Positions 26,928 to 35,534 of a DNA stretch of 64,000 nt are shown here, one piece after another (positions within the stretch are counted from its first letter, which is position 1; each line of letters starts with the position of its first letter). A program made the translations under genes and the position numbers. Where the stretch lies: NCBI GenBank assembly GCA_934661765.1, contig CAKUJT010000003.1, positions 1-64,000 of the forward strand, in the 5' to 3' direction. Under the pieces are notes generated by a model. It saw nothing but the letters and a program-made list of their open reading frames with translations. It had not been told where the DNA came from and made no database searches. Source of the stretch: an uncultured Senegalimassilia sp. GTDB lineage: Bacteria > Actinomycetota > Coriobacteriia > Coriobacteriales > Eggerthellaceae.

Positions 26928-27995
26928 ATGAAGGCCGCAATACTTGAAGATACAAATCAGATTGTAGTTCGCGATGCCGAGAACCTTGCTCCTGGGGAAG
27001 GAGAGGTTCTGGTAAAGGTTCACTATACGGGGATATGCGGATCTGATGTGCCACGAGTCCTTGAGGGACGAGTGCATGGCTTTCCAATCGTTTTGGGACA
27101 TGAGTTTTCTGGTTCAATCGAGGCGGTTGGGCCTGGCGTTGACGACTCTATGCTTGGAAAGCGTGTTTCTGGAATACCTCTTGTTCCTTGCGGCAGTTGC
27201 CCGGAATGTGAGAAGGGCAATTATTCGCTCTGCAATCATTACAGCTTTGTGGGGTCGCGCAGAAATGGCAGCATGGCTGATCAGGTAGTGCTTCCCGTAG
27301 GAAATGTTGTGCAGATTTCTGACGACGTGACCGACCTTGAAGCTGCGTTTTTTGAACCAGCGACGGTTGGCGTTCACGCAATCGAGCTTGTCGATTTTAA
27401 GAAAGGATCGTCCGCTCTTGTTGTCGGTGCTGGGACAATCGGGCTTTTGCTCGCCCAGGCGCTGGTGTGGTATGGCGCAAGTTGCGTGGTTGTCGCAAAT
27501 CGATCAGCTAAGAGACTTCAAGTGGCGAAGGAACTTGGATTCGATACGGTGTGCTCGTGCGATACCGATTGGGAGAACAAGGCTCTGGACATTAATTCTG
27601 GAGTTGGGTTCGACTATGTTTTCGACACTGTTGCGCATTCTAAGACAATTGCTGATTCAGCCCGTCTTGCACGGCCCCGAGCGACGGTTTGCTTTGTTGG
27701 GACACCGAAACAGGATACCGTGCTAAAGGCGAGTGAATGGGAGTTGTTGAATCGTAAAGAGCTGATCTGGACCGGTTCCTGGATGTCTTATTCGAAGCCT
27801 TGGCCGGGTATCGAATGGCTTAATGTTGAGGAATTGTTTGCAAAGGGAGCTATGCGCATCACGGATTCAATGATAGATGCGGTTTATCCACTTGAGGAAG
27901 CCCAAGTGGCGTTCAATCGTTTTAAAGATGCATCATCCGTAGGCGGAAAGATTTTGATTGATTCTCAAGAAAGGTGCTGTCATGCATCGCGTTAA
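26928..27995 (+). CDS. Zinc-dependent polyol-phosphate dehydrogenase (GatD/TarJ-like MDR)
   Basis: A medium-chain dehydrogenase of 355 residues. Catalytic zinc ligands appear in GICGSD and GHEFSG, the structural zinc site is CGSCPECEKGNYSLC, and the nucleotide-binding turn is VVGAGTIGLL. The overall sequence resembles galactitol-1-phosphate 5-dehydrogenase (GatD) more than classical TarJ; this is a judgement by eye. In the reductive direction such an enzyme would make a polyol phosphate from a ketose phosphate. It sits between the TarI-like gene and a GatZ-like gene and overlaps the latter by 14 bp, so the three probably act in one route. Confidence 0.85.
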   Translation: MKAAILEDTNQIVVRDAENLAPGEGEVLVKVHYTGICGSDVPRVLEGRVHGFPIVLGHEFSGSIEAVGPGVDDSMLGKRVSGIPLVPCGSCPECEKGNYSLCNHYSFVGSRRNGSMADQVVLPVGNVVQISDDVTDLEAAFFEPATVGVHAIELVDFKKGSSALVVGAGTIGLLLAQALVWYGASCVVVANRSAKRLQVAKELGFDTVCSCDTDWENKALDINSGVGFDYVFDTVAHSKTIADSARLARPRATVCFVGTPKQDTVLKASEWELLNRKELIWTGSWMSYSKPWPGIEWLNVEELFAKGAMRITDSMIDAVYPLEEAQVAFNRFKDASSVGGKILIDSQERCCHASR

Positions 27996-29301
27996 GGAAA
28001 TCGTTACAAGAAATAAAGCTGGGCAGCATGCGGGCATTTGGTCGTGTTGCTCGGCAAATGAGGACGTAATTCGAGCCGCATTGCTTAGGGCTCGTAAAAC
28101 GAGAACGCCGGTGCTGATAGAGTCCACTTCCAATCAGGTGAATCAGGACGGCGGCTATACCGGAATGACCCCTGCCGATTTTGCGCACTTCGTGCTTAAG
28201 ATTGCCGGCGAGGTTGGCATTGCGCGCGATAGCGTAATGATCGGCGGGGACCATTTGGGTCCCTTGCCCTGGGTCGATCAGCCCGAGGAAGAGGCCATGA
28301 GCCGCGCTGAGGAGCTTGTTCGCCAGTGCGTCTTGGCCGGTTACACGAAGATCCACCTTGACACTTCTATGCGTGTGGCAAGCGATGACCCGCATACTCC
28401 CTTCAGGACGAAGACCTGTGCCGAGCGAGGTGCCCGTCTTTGCGCGGCAAGCGAGCAGGCGTTTTCGGAGTACAAGGCTGCTCATCCGAATGCCGAGCCT
28501 CCCGTTTACGTTATCGGCAGTGAAGTGCCTGTTCCCGGCGGCGACTTCAACGCTGGCCAGATGGGCGTTACCACTGCGGACGATGCGATCAACACGGTTG
28601 CCATCTATCAGGAGGCGTTCGTTGAAGCGGGCGTCGGATCTGTTTTCGACCGCGTTGTCGGCCTGGTTGTCGAGATGGGAATCGAGTTTCACGAGTTCAC
28701 CCTTGATGAATACGATCGCCGCCGTGCTTCCAACTTGGTCGATGCCGTGCGAGGACTGCCTGTGTGCATTGAAGGCCACTCGAGCGATTACCAGACTACG
28801 GATAACCTCGCCCGTATGTGCGAAGACGGTGTAGCCATTCTGAAGGTCGGACCGGCCCTGACGTTCTCGCTGCGAGAGGCATTGTTTGCGTTGGAGCAGA
28901 TCGAGCGTGAGGTTTACAGGTCTCAGCCTGAAAGGCTGTCTCATTATCGTGAGGTTTTGGACCAGGTAATGCTTAGCGATCCAAAGTCGTGGCAATCCTA
29001 TTACGAAGGCTCCGAGAACGAGCAGAGGATTGCTCGTGCGTACAGCTTCTATGATAGGTGTCGTTATTACTTCGCGAATCCTCGCGTAGTTGCCGCAAGG
29101 GATACGCTTATCGCCAATTTGTCCGGCGACGTTATTCCCCTGTGCATGCTGAGCCAGTATTTGCCCACTCAGTACTTCCGTGTGCGTAGGGGAGAGATCC
29201 GAAACGAAGCACTTGACATTGTGCTCGATAGGATTGGCGACAGGATCGATTGCTATCTCGAGGCCACCAACAACTGTGGCTGCGGTGTTATTTCAAGGTA
29301 G
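27982..29301 (+). CDS. GatZ/KbaZ-family protein (tagatose-bisphosphate aldolase accessory / ketohexose-phosphate epimerase-like)
   Basis: A TIM-barrel protein of 439 residues with family stretches such as ESTSNQVNQDGGYTGM, GGDHLGP, HLDTSM and IEGHSSDYQT. GatZ/KbaZ proteins were first described as non-catalytic partners of the GatY/KbaY aldolase, but no such aldolase is encoded nearby. Some relatives have been reported to act alone as C4-epimerases of ketohexose phosphates, such as fructose-6-P to tagatose-6-P; I recall this and cannot verify it here. That activity would feed the adjacent GatD-like enzyme. I chose ATG 27982 (after GAAAGG); an in-frame TTG lies eight codons upstream. Confidence 0.85.
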   Translation: MHRVKEIVTRNKAGQHAGIWSCCSANEDVIRAALLRARKTRTPVLIESTSNQVNQDGGYTGMTPADFAHFVLKIAGEVGIARDSVMIGGDHLGPLPWVDQPEEEAMSRAEELVRQCVLAGYTKIHLDTSMRVASDDPHTPFRTKTCAERGARLCAASEQAFSEYKAAHPNAEPPVYVIGSEVPVPGGDFNAGQMGVTTADDAINTVAIYQEAFVEAGVGSVFDRVVGLVVEMGIEFHEFTLDEYDRRRASNLVDAVRGLPVCIEGHSSDYQTTDNLARMCEDGVAILKVGPALTFSLREALFALEQIEREVYRSQPERLSHYREVLDQVMLSDPKSWQSYYEGSENEQRIARAYSFYDRCRYYFANPRVVAARDTLIANLSGDVIPLCMLSQYLPTQYFRVRRGEIRNEALDIVLDRIGDRIDCYLEATNNCGCGVISR

Positions 29302-29312
29302 GTTTTTTAACT

Positions 29313-31061
29313 ATGATATCGGAAAATGAAAGGCTCCTTGTATCGGAGACGATGGGCGATGTTGTCCCTGCTCATTTGTTCGAAGATTATCTTGAAGCCG
29401 TTCAGGTTAGCGCGAGGCGAGATGTCCTTGCTGAGCTTCTTGGATGCTTTACCGGCTATTGCGAGGCAGTGGGCACTCGTTATTTTCTTATGGGCAATAC
29501 CCTTCAGGGCGCGATCGCTTATCAGGATTTCGTTCCCGGCGCTGATCGCATTGAGGTTGGCATGCTGCGAGCCGACGTTGATAAGCTGATGAATGCGCCT
29601 GATGCGCGTGCGAAACATGCTTCCCCTTCGTCTCATGGCGTTCTTGAGTGGGAGATTGCTTTCTACCAAGGGGCTTCCTCCGTTAAAAGGAGGTTTCCCA
29701 TAGTAAAGGCTCTGGGTGTTTTCCCGGTCATCGCTGAAGGTGAGATTGTGTACGGGCACGATTCAATGCCTCTGTACATTAAGGACCCCTCTTTTGAGAT
29801 TTCTATTTTTTCAGCTGTTCCTGATGATTTTCTAACGAAACGCGGCTTTTTTCGCGGGATTAACCGAAGGAATCGTTTGCTGGAAAAGGTTTCTAAAGCC
29901 CGTTCGTCGATCAAAAACAACAAGAAGACGATAGTCAGCAGTAACGCTTTGTTTGCGCTGCTTCCGAAGAAGATCATCGTTGACTCTTTGTTCTCGAAGG
30001 CTGCTCGCTATGACAATGAGGGCATGTCGTCTGTTGCTCGATTGATGGGCCAGCGTTCGAAGACTGTGGATCGCGAATCTCTTTCTGCTCCTATTCCAAT
30101 TTCTTTTCACGGGAAAAAAGCATATGCCCCAAATGGCTCTACCCCATGGGCGTCAGAGCCTATGTTAGAGCCGTCGAGTGATTTGAAGCAGTTGCAGGAA
30201 TATGCACTTGAAATCGTCGACGAGATACACAGGGTGTGCAACGAACTGGGCATCGGTTATTTCGCATGTGGGGGAACGATGCTCGGATATGTGCGCGATG
30301 GGGGCTTTATCCCTTGGGACGACGACATCGATGTTGGCATGCTCAGGTCGGATTACGAACGATTCAAAAAGGAGGCGCCATCTGTCCTGAAAGGTGAGAA
30401 GTTCTTTCTTCAAACCAGGGAATCGGACCCGAACATCCCGTATCTCTTTTCGAAGATGCGCATGAATGGAACGTCGTACATCACCGAATATAACGAGTAT
30501 CGAGATTTCCATAAGGGCATTTGCGTCGATATCTTCCCGTTTGACAGCATTCCGGATGATTACGAGGAGCAGGAATCATTTCGAAAGCAAGTGCGGGCTG
30601 TTGAGGTTAAGCACAACTATCTGGTGAATCATCAGCATCCTAAAGCACTGCTCGAAAAGAGTGCCACCTGTCGATCGTTCGATTACTATGTTTCTCGGGT
30701 CGTTGGAACGGCGCTTGCGAAAAAAGCATGGAGTACACCTCTTTCTGCTACACAGGCCGATTACGATAAAACGGTGAAGAAGTACGGATCGTTACACGAG
30801 AAAACCGCCAAGGGTTTCGTCGCTTGCTTCGTGCCCTCGTATACGATGGTTCAGAAAAAAGACTTGTTGCCGTTTCAAACGGTTGAGTTTGAGGGGCATT
30901 CGATTCAGGTTCCTGCGCACCCGGAGCGTTTTCTGAGGATGCAGTACGGCGATTACTCGGAGCTCCCCCCGATTCACAAGCGAACGGGGCATGATTTGAT
31001 TGAATTCGGCAAAACTGATGGCACGGCGGAAACTGATGTGTTGACGGACGGTGATAGATGA
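29313..31061 (+). CDS. Tandem LicD-family phosphotransferase, N-terminal copy degenerate
   Basis: The protein (582 residues) is a duplicated LicD. The C-terminal copy (residues about 295-560) has intact motifs ACGGTMLGYVRDGGFIPWDDDIDVGM and DIFPFDSIP and should transfer phosphocholine, or a similar phospho-group, from a CDP donor to the polymer. The N-terminal copy (about residues 35-270) keeps the GNTLQGAIAYQDFVPG frame, but the acidic DDD triad reads GADRIEVG, so its catalytic metal site is lost; it may bind substrate. ATG 29313 follows AAGGTAGG at longer-than-usual spacing. CDP-choline would come from the LicC-LicA fusion at the left edge of the window. Confidence 0.87.
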   Translation: MISENERLLVSETMGDVVPAHLFEDYLEAVQVSARRDVLAELLGCFTGYCEAVGTRYFLMGNTLQGAIAYQDFVPGADRIEVGMLRADVDKLMNAPDARAKHASPSSHGVLEWEIAFYQGASSVKRRFPIVKALGVFPVIAEGEIVYGHDSMPLYIKDPSFEISIFSAVPDDFLTKRGFFRGINRRNRLLEKVSKARSSIKNNKKTIVSSNALFALLPKKIIVDSLFSKAARYDNEGMSSVARLMGQRSKTVDRESLSAPIPISFHGKKAYAPNGSTPWASEPMLEPSSDLKQLQEYALEIVDEIHRVCNELGIGYFACGGTMLGYVRDGGFIPWDDDIDVGMLRSDYERFKKEAPSVLKGEKFFLQTRESDPNIPYLFSKMRMNGTSYITEYNEYRDFHKGICVDIFPFDSIPDDYEEQESFRKQVRAVEVKHNYLVNHQHPKALLEKSATCRSFDYYVSRVVGTALAKKAWSTPLSATQADYDKTVKKYGSLHEKTAKGFVACFVPSYTMVQKKDLLPFQTVEFEGHSIQVPAHPERFLRMQYGDYSELPPIHKRTGHDLIEFGKTDGTAETDVLTDGDR

Positions 31062-32086
31062 ACCTGAACATAGTCAGCAAGTATCGAAACGAGATCTACG
31101 GTTTTTCAATCATTTGGATTGTCCTATTTCACGGAGTGGCGATTAACCACGTTGATTATTCGTTCGGATATTCGCTTTTGCAACCCATGCAGAGATTTCT
31201 TTCCTTGGGAAATGTAGGTGTGGACATCTTCCTTTTCTTATCGGGGGTATGCCTGTATTTTTCGTTTGCGAAAAGCCAAGATTTGTATCTTTTTGCGAAA
31301 AAGAGGCTCCTGAGGATCGTCCCTCCCGTTCTAATCGTGTATTCCCTTTACTGGATTGTTCGGTACGGCGTATTCGCCACAGACCCGGTAGGCGTCGTTA
31401 GCCGCCTCATGCTTATGCGTTTTTGGCTGACGGGTGATCAAACGATTTACTTCGCCTCGCTGATGCTGGTTCTTTACTTCCTTTATCCGTATATTTATGC
31501 ATTCTTGTTCTCGGGGAAGAGAAGTGGGTTACGTTTTGTCGTCTTGATGATCGCGGCTTATAGCGCAGTAGTGACGATTTCCTTGGTTGACCCGAAGTGG
31601 TACTCCCTAACCGAGATCGCTCTAACCCGCATACCTGTTTTCATTCTGGGCTCCTATTTTGGGAAATGGGTTTACGAAGGGAGGGTTGTCGGTCGCGTAT
31701 TCGTGCCGCTAACTTTGATCTGCTCGGTGGCCTTTTTCGCGGTTTTGGATGCTGACTTTCTTAGCGGTCCTATGGAGCGTTTTTTCTATTTGGTCGGCGG
31801 TGTCTCTTTGTCGTACACCTTCGCCCTTTTGATGTACGTGCTAGACAACCGAATGCGCTGTTCGGCCGATTGCCCCCTGCGTCGTGTTTTATCTTTTTTC
31901 GGAGTTTTTTCGTTTGAATTGTATTTAGCCCATATCATGGTAAATCAATTATTGCGAATGCTTCCGCTTTATCAAAAGGGCGATTTTCTGCAGTACCTTA
32001 TCGTTGCTGTGATTTCGTGCTTTGTCGCGTTGGCGGCTCATAAAGTCACTGATGCGCTTGCGAAAAAGGCACTGGCACGCAGATAG
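31058..32086 (+). CDS. Acyltransferase 3 family membrane protein
   Basis: A 342-residue integral membrane acyltransferase with about ten spans. The family histidine is in IVLFHGVAINH near residue 25, and LSGVCLYFS follows the second span. It probably adds acetyl groups to the polymer outside the membrane. Its ATG overlaps the LicD stop codon (ATGA), which indicates coupled translation. It resembles the acyltransferase at 4224-5303 only at family level. A gap of 75 bp with no strong hairpin separates it from the dlt operon. Confidence 0.85.
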   Translation: MNLNIVSKYRNEIYGFSIIWIVLFHGVAINHVDYSFGYSLLQPMQRFLSLGNVGVDIFLFLSGVCLYFSFAKSQDLYLFAKKRLLRIVPPVLIVYSLYWIVRYGVFATDPVGVVSRLMLMRFWLTGDQTIYFASLMLVLYFLYPYIYAFLFSGKRSGLRFVVLMIAAYSAVVTISLVDPKWYSLTEIALTRIPVFILGSYFGKWVYEGRVVGRVFVPLTLICSVAFFAVLDADFLSGPMERFFYLVGGVSLSYTFALLMYVLDNRMRCSADCPLRRVLSFFGVFSFELYLAHIMVNQLLRMLPLYQKGDFLQYLIVAVISCFVALAAHKVTDALAKKALARR

Positions 32087-32161
32087 TCGCTTGGTGTCTT
32101 TAGGGTGGCTTAAGGAGACTAAGCTCAACTGCCGTCATAATCATAGAAGAAAGAGTCTATT

Positions 32162-33814
32162 TTGAAGCTTATCGACCTGCTGCACGGCCATGCCGAAAGC
32201 ATGCCCGACGCCTGCGCTTTCGTTGCATCCGCTTCGGGCGAGCGCATGACCTACAGTGAGCTTTGGGAGCGCTCCGGCGCCATCGCGAACATGCTTGCGA
32301 ACGATGCGCACGATGCGGGGACGAGCGCATGCGAAACCCATGAAGCCGTCAAAGCACCCGTAGTTGTCTACGGCCACAAGTCGCCGTTGATGCTTGCGTC
32401 GTTCATCGGCTGCCTGCGCGCGGGCCGCGCCTATGTGCCCGTCGACGTGCACTCCGTTCCTGCCGAGCGCGTGGCATCCATCGTCTCGCAGGTGCGCGCT
32501 GCATCGGGCCGCGCTACCGTGCTTGCTGCAGAGCCGCTGCCTGAAGCAGCCCTCGCCCACGCCAACCGCGTCGTCGCGCCCGAAGAACTTTCCGCCATCG
32601 CCCTTGATGCTGCGAGCGTGCGGGCAGGCATCGACCCCGAATCTTGCGTGTCGGGCGAAGACCCGGCCTATATCATCTTCACCTCCGGCTCCACCGGCAC
32701 TCCCAAGGGCGTCGTCGTCACCGCCTCGTGCGTGGACAACTTCTTCCCCTGGGCGCTTTCGGTGGCCGGCGTCGAAAGCCCTGGCATCCGCTTTCTGAAC
32801 CAGGCGCCGTTTTCGTTCGACCTGTCGGTCTACGAGCTGTCCATGTCGCTCGCAAGCGGCGGCCAGCTGCTTGCCATGGAGAAAGCTACGCTCGACCGCG
32901 CAGCCGACATGCTGGCATTTCTTGGACAGACCGACCCGCACGTGTGGGTCTCCACCCCCTCGTTCGCTGAGATGTGCCTTGCCAATGAAAGCTTCAATAA
33001 CAGCCTTATGCCGTCGCTTTCCGTGATGCTGTTCTGCGGCGAAGCGCTGCCCAATCCAGTTGCCGCGGTTCTCACGGAGCGCTTCCCCAGCGTACGCATC
33101 GTTAACTCCTACGGTCCCACCGAATCCACCGTTGCTGTGGCCGCTGTGGACGTTAACGAAAAGATGTGCGCTTCTCCCGACCCGCTGCCGGTGGGCCGCC
33201 CGCGCCCCGGCACCCTCATTCGCGTGATGGACCCCGCCACGGGTGAGGAGCTTCCGCAGGGTGAGTGGGGCGAGGTCGTCATCGCGGGCGACACGGTGGC
33301 GAAGGGCTACCTGGGCCGCGAGGACCTGACCTGCGCCGTGTTCGGCGAGGAAGCCGCCGACTGGCTGCCCGTGAGCGAAGGCGCTGCAACCCCGAATGAG
33401 CCCGCGCCCGCAGCCCGCGCCGTGCGCACGTACCGCACGGGCGACGAGGGCATGATGGGCGAGGACGGCCTGCTGCGCTTCCGCGGGAGGCTGGACCTCC
33501 AGGTGAAGCTGAACGGCTACCGCCTTGAGCTCGGCGAGATCGAGGACGCGCTGCGCGCCCTGCCCGAGGTGGCCGCCGCCGCGGTCGTCGCCGCCCACAA
33601 GAACGGCAAGGTATCGCACTTGGTCGCGCACGTCGTGAGCGCGGGGCCTCGCGAGCAGTCCGACTTCAGGTGCGGCCTGGCGCTGAAGGACGCGCTCAAG
33701 GCGCGCCTGCCCCACTACATGATCCCCAAGAAGGTCGTCTTCGACGAGGCGCTTCCCATGACGCCCAACGGCAAGCTCGACCGCCGCGCCCTGACCGCGC
33801 GCGAGGACGGCTAG
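32162..33814 (+). CDS. dltA: D-alanine--D-alanyl carrier protein ligase DltA
   Basis: DltA activates D-alanine with ATP and loads it on the DltC carrier. The 550-residue protein has the adenylate-forming motifs FTSGSTGTPKGV, NSYGPTE, TYRTGDEGM and the terminal NGKLDR lysine. It is longer than typical DltA (about 505 residues) because of small insertions, one of them near residue 405. The TTG start follows AGAAAGAG. It is the first gene of a dltA-B-C-X-D operon with gaps of 6 bp or less or overlaps, and its GC content is higher than that of the upstream LicD region. Confidence 0.95.
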   Translation: MKLIDLLHGHAESMPDACAFVASASGERMTYSELWERSGAIANMLANDAHDAGTSACETHEAVKAPVVVYGHKSPLMLASFIGCLRAGRAYVPVDVHSVPAERVASIVSQVRAASGRATVLAAEPLPEAALAHANRVVAPEELSAIALDAASVRAGIDPESCVSGEDPAYIIFTSGSTGTPKGVVVTASCVDNFFPWALSVAGVESPGIRFLNQAPFSFDLSVYELSMSLASGGQLLAMEKATLDRAADMLAFLGQTDPHVWVSTPSFAEMCLANESFNNSLMPSLSVMLFCGEALPNPVAAVLTERFPSVRIVNSYGPTESTVAVAAVDVNEKMCASPDPLPVGRPRPGTLIRVMDPATGEELPQGEWGEVVIAGDTVAKGYLGREDLTCAVFGEEAADWLPVSEGAATPNEPAPAARAVRTYRTGDEGMMGEDGLLRFRGRLDLQVKLNGYRLELGEIEDALRALPEVAAAAVVAAHKNGKVSHLVAHVVSAGPREQSDFRCGLALKDALKARLPHYMIPKKVVFDEALPMTPNGKLDRRALTAREDG

Positions 33815-33820
33815 GCCACC

Positions 33821-35005
33821 ATGGGCTTCTACACCTCCCCCTCGTTCTTCGCGATGCTGGCGGTCGCCGTCGTCCCCGCAGCCGTGCTCGGCCTTCTGGG
33901 CCGCAGCATTCGCGGCTACGGCATGCTGGCCAGCGTCGTGTTCCTGGCGTTCCTGTTCGCGGGGTCCCCCGCCGAGCTTGCCGCGTTCGCGCTGTTCCTG
34001 GCGGCGGCGGGTCTGGCCGAGTTCATCACGCTGCGCGCCTTCGCGCACGGCGGGAAGTCGGTCCCGCTGTACCTGTTCGCGCTGGCGCTCACCCTGGCGC
34101 CGCTTATCTGCTGCAAGGCGGGCGGGTTGTTCGGGCACCAGAATCTGCTGGGCTTCGCGGGCATCTCGTACCTGACGTTCAAGGCGGTGCAGGTTGTCAT
34201 CGAGACGCGCGATGGCCTGATCAAGGCCATGTCGCCGCTGGACTGGCTGTACTTCGTCTGCTTCTTCCCCGTGTTCACGTCGGGGCCAATCGACCGATCG
34301 CGCCGCTTCGTCGAGGACGCCCACAGGCGCTGGACCCGCGAGGAGTACGCCGACCTGCTCTCGCGCGGCCTGCTGCTCCTGCTTGCGGGCGCGGTCTACC
34401 AGATGGTGCTCGCCACCATCGCGGGCGGGTGGTACTCGCCGGCTGCCGTGGGGTCGGGTCCGGCGCTCGCCGAGGCGGCCGAGCAGGTGAAGGACGCGTG
34501 GGCGTTCGGCCTGTTCATGTTCTTCAACTTCGCCGGCTACTCGATGATGGCAGTGGGCGCCAGCTACTGCTTCGGCATCCGCACGCCGCGCAACTTCCGC
34601 GCGCCGTTCGCCGCCGTCGACATCAAGGACTTCTGGAACCGCTGGCACATCACGCTGTCGTTCTGGCTGCGCGACTTCGTGTTCATGCGGTTCGTCCGTT
34701 CCGCCGCCCGGCACAAGTGGTTCAAGAGCCGCCTGACTGGCGCGTGCATGGGCTACGTCGTGAACATGGGTCTCATGGGCGCCTGGCACGGGCTGACGCC
34801 CGAGTACCTGGCGTACGGCCTGTTCCACGGCGTGCTGCTGGCTGCCACCGACGCCTTCCAAAAGAAGTCGTCGTTCTATAAGAAGTATAAGAATGAGCTG
34901 TGGTTCAAGGCGCTGTCTTGGTTCGTCACCATCAATCTGGTGATGCTGGGATTCGCTATCTTCAGCGGGCAAGTCACAACCGTTTTGAAAGGATTGGGAT
35001 TATGA
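33821..35005 (+). CDS. dltB: D-alanyl transfer protein DltB (MBOAT)
   Basis: A membrane-bound O-acyltransferase of 394 residues that passes D-alanine from DltC across the membrane. MBOAT hallmarks are present: FWNRWHITLSFWLRDF with a conserved His, and the catalytic His in GAWHGLTPEY. About 11 hydrophobic segments surround them. The stop overlaps the DltC start (ATGA). Confidence 0.95.
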   Translation: MGFYTSPSFFAMLAVAVVPAAVLGLLGRSIRGYGMLASVVFLAFLFAGSPAELAAFALFLAAAGLAEFITLRAFAHGGKSVPLYLFALALTLAPLICCKAGGLFGHQNLLGFAGISYLTFKAVQVVIETRDGLIKAMSPLDWLYFVCFFPVFTSGPIDRSRRFVEDAHRRWTREEYADLLSRGLLLLLAGAVYQMVLATIAGGWYSPAAVGSGPALAEAAEQVKDAWAFGLFMFFNFAGYSMMAVGASYCFGIRTPRNFRAPFAAVDIKDFWNRWHITLSFWLRDFVFMRFVRSAARHKWFKSRLTGACMGYVVNMGLMGAWHGLTPEYLAYGLFHGVLLAATDAFQKKSSFYKKYKNELWFKALSWFVTINLVMLGFAIFSGQVTTVLKGLGL

Positions 35006-35256
35006 GCGAGATTGATATGAACGACATCGAAGAGCGCGCGCTGGCGCTGCTTGAGGACGTGTGCGCCGACGAGGCCGTGCGCGAGGAGAGGGACATTGAC
35101 CTGTTCGATGCCGGCCTGCTTGACTCGATGGGCGCCATCGAGCTTCTGGTGGGTATCGAGACCGAGTTCGGCGTGTTCATTGCCCCCACCGAGGTGGAGC
35201 GCGAGGAAATGAACACGGTGAACCTTATCATTCATCAGATCGAGGCAAGGCTCTAG
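35002..35256 (+). CDS. dltC: D-alanyl carrier protein DltC
   Basis: An 84-residue acyl-carrier-type protein; the phosphopantetheine-attachment serine is in LLDSMGAIELL. It is loaded by DltA and docks on DltB. The ATG at 35002 overlaps the DltB stop; longer in-frame extensions lie within dltB. Confidence 0.93.
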   Translation: MSEIDMNDIEERALALLEDVCADEAVREERDIDLFDAGLLDSMGAIELLVGIETEFGVFIAPTEVEREEMNTVNLIIHQIEARL

Positions 35257-35258
35257 CT

Positions 35259-35531
35259 ATGGCCGACGATTTCGGCAGAGGATCCGCCCCTGCCCCCAAG
35301 AAGAAAGCTGCCAGGCCGGTGCCGAAAAGCGCCCTCACGAAACGCTACGACGCCCTGAAGGAGCGTGTCTGGGCCGGTGCGGCCAAAGTTCGCACAACCT
35401 TCTTCAGCGACTCGTGGTCGGGCGCCGCGATGTGGCTTTGTGCCGTTCTGACGATGATCGCCATTCTTCTTTGGTTTTTCTTCTTCTCGGATTACGGCAC
35501 GCCGGCCGAGCCCATCTACGAAGGGTTCTAG
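35259..35531 (+). CDS. dltX: DltX-like small membrane protein
   Basis: This 90-residue protein has a basic, proline-rich N-terminus, a positively charged middle, one transmembrane helix (about residues 57-77) and a short C-terminal tail ending IYEGF. Firmicute DltX is a single-span protein, usually near 50 residues and encoded before dltA, whose C-terminus ends in a conserved FIYNEF-like motif with an essential tyrosine thought to receive D-alanine. Here the spacing from membrane to a terminal I-Y-x-x-F is similar, but the gene lies between dltC and dltD and the N-terminus is longer. Position 2 bp after DltC and 3 bp before DltD supports a Dlt role. Homology to DltX is proposed on motif and context only. 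Confidence 0.7.
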   Translation: MADDFGRGSAPAPKKKAARPVPKSALTKRYDALKERVWAGAAKVRTTFFSDSWSGAAMWLCAVLTMIAILLWFFFFSDYGTPAEPIYEGF

Positions 35532-35534
35532 ACA

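Noticed and set aside
32141..34972. 943-codon antisense frame across dltA and dltB
   Set aside because: It lies wholly antisense to two well-recognised genes and has the Arg/Ala/Gly/His-rich composition of a high-GC shadow frame.
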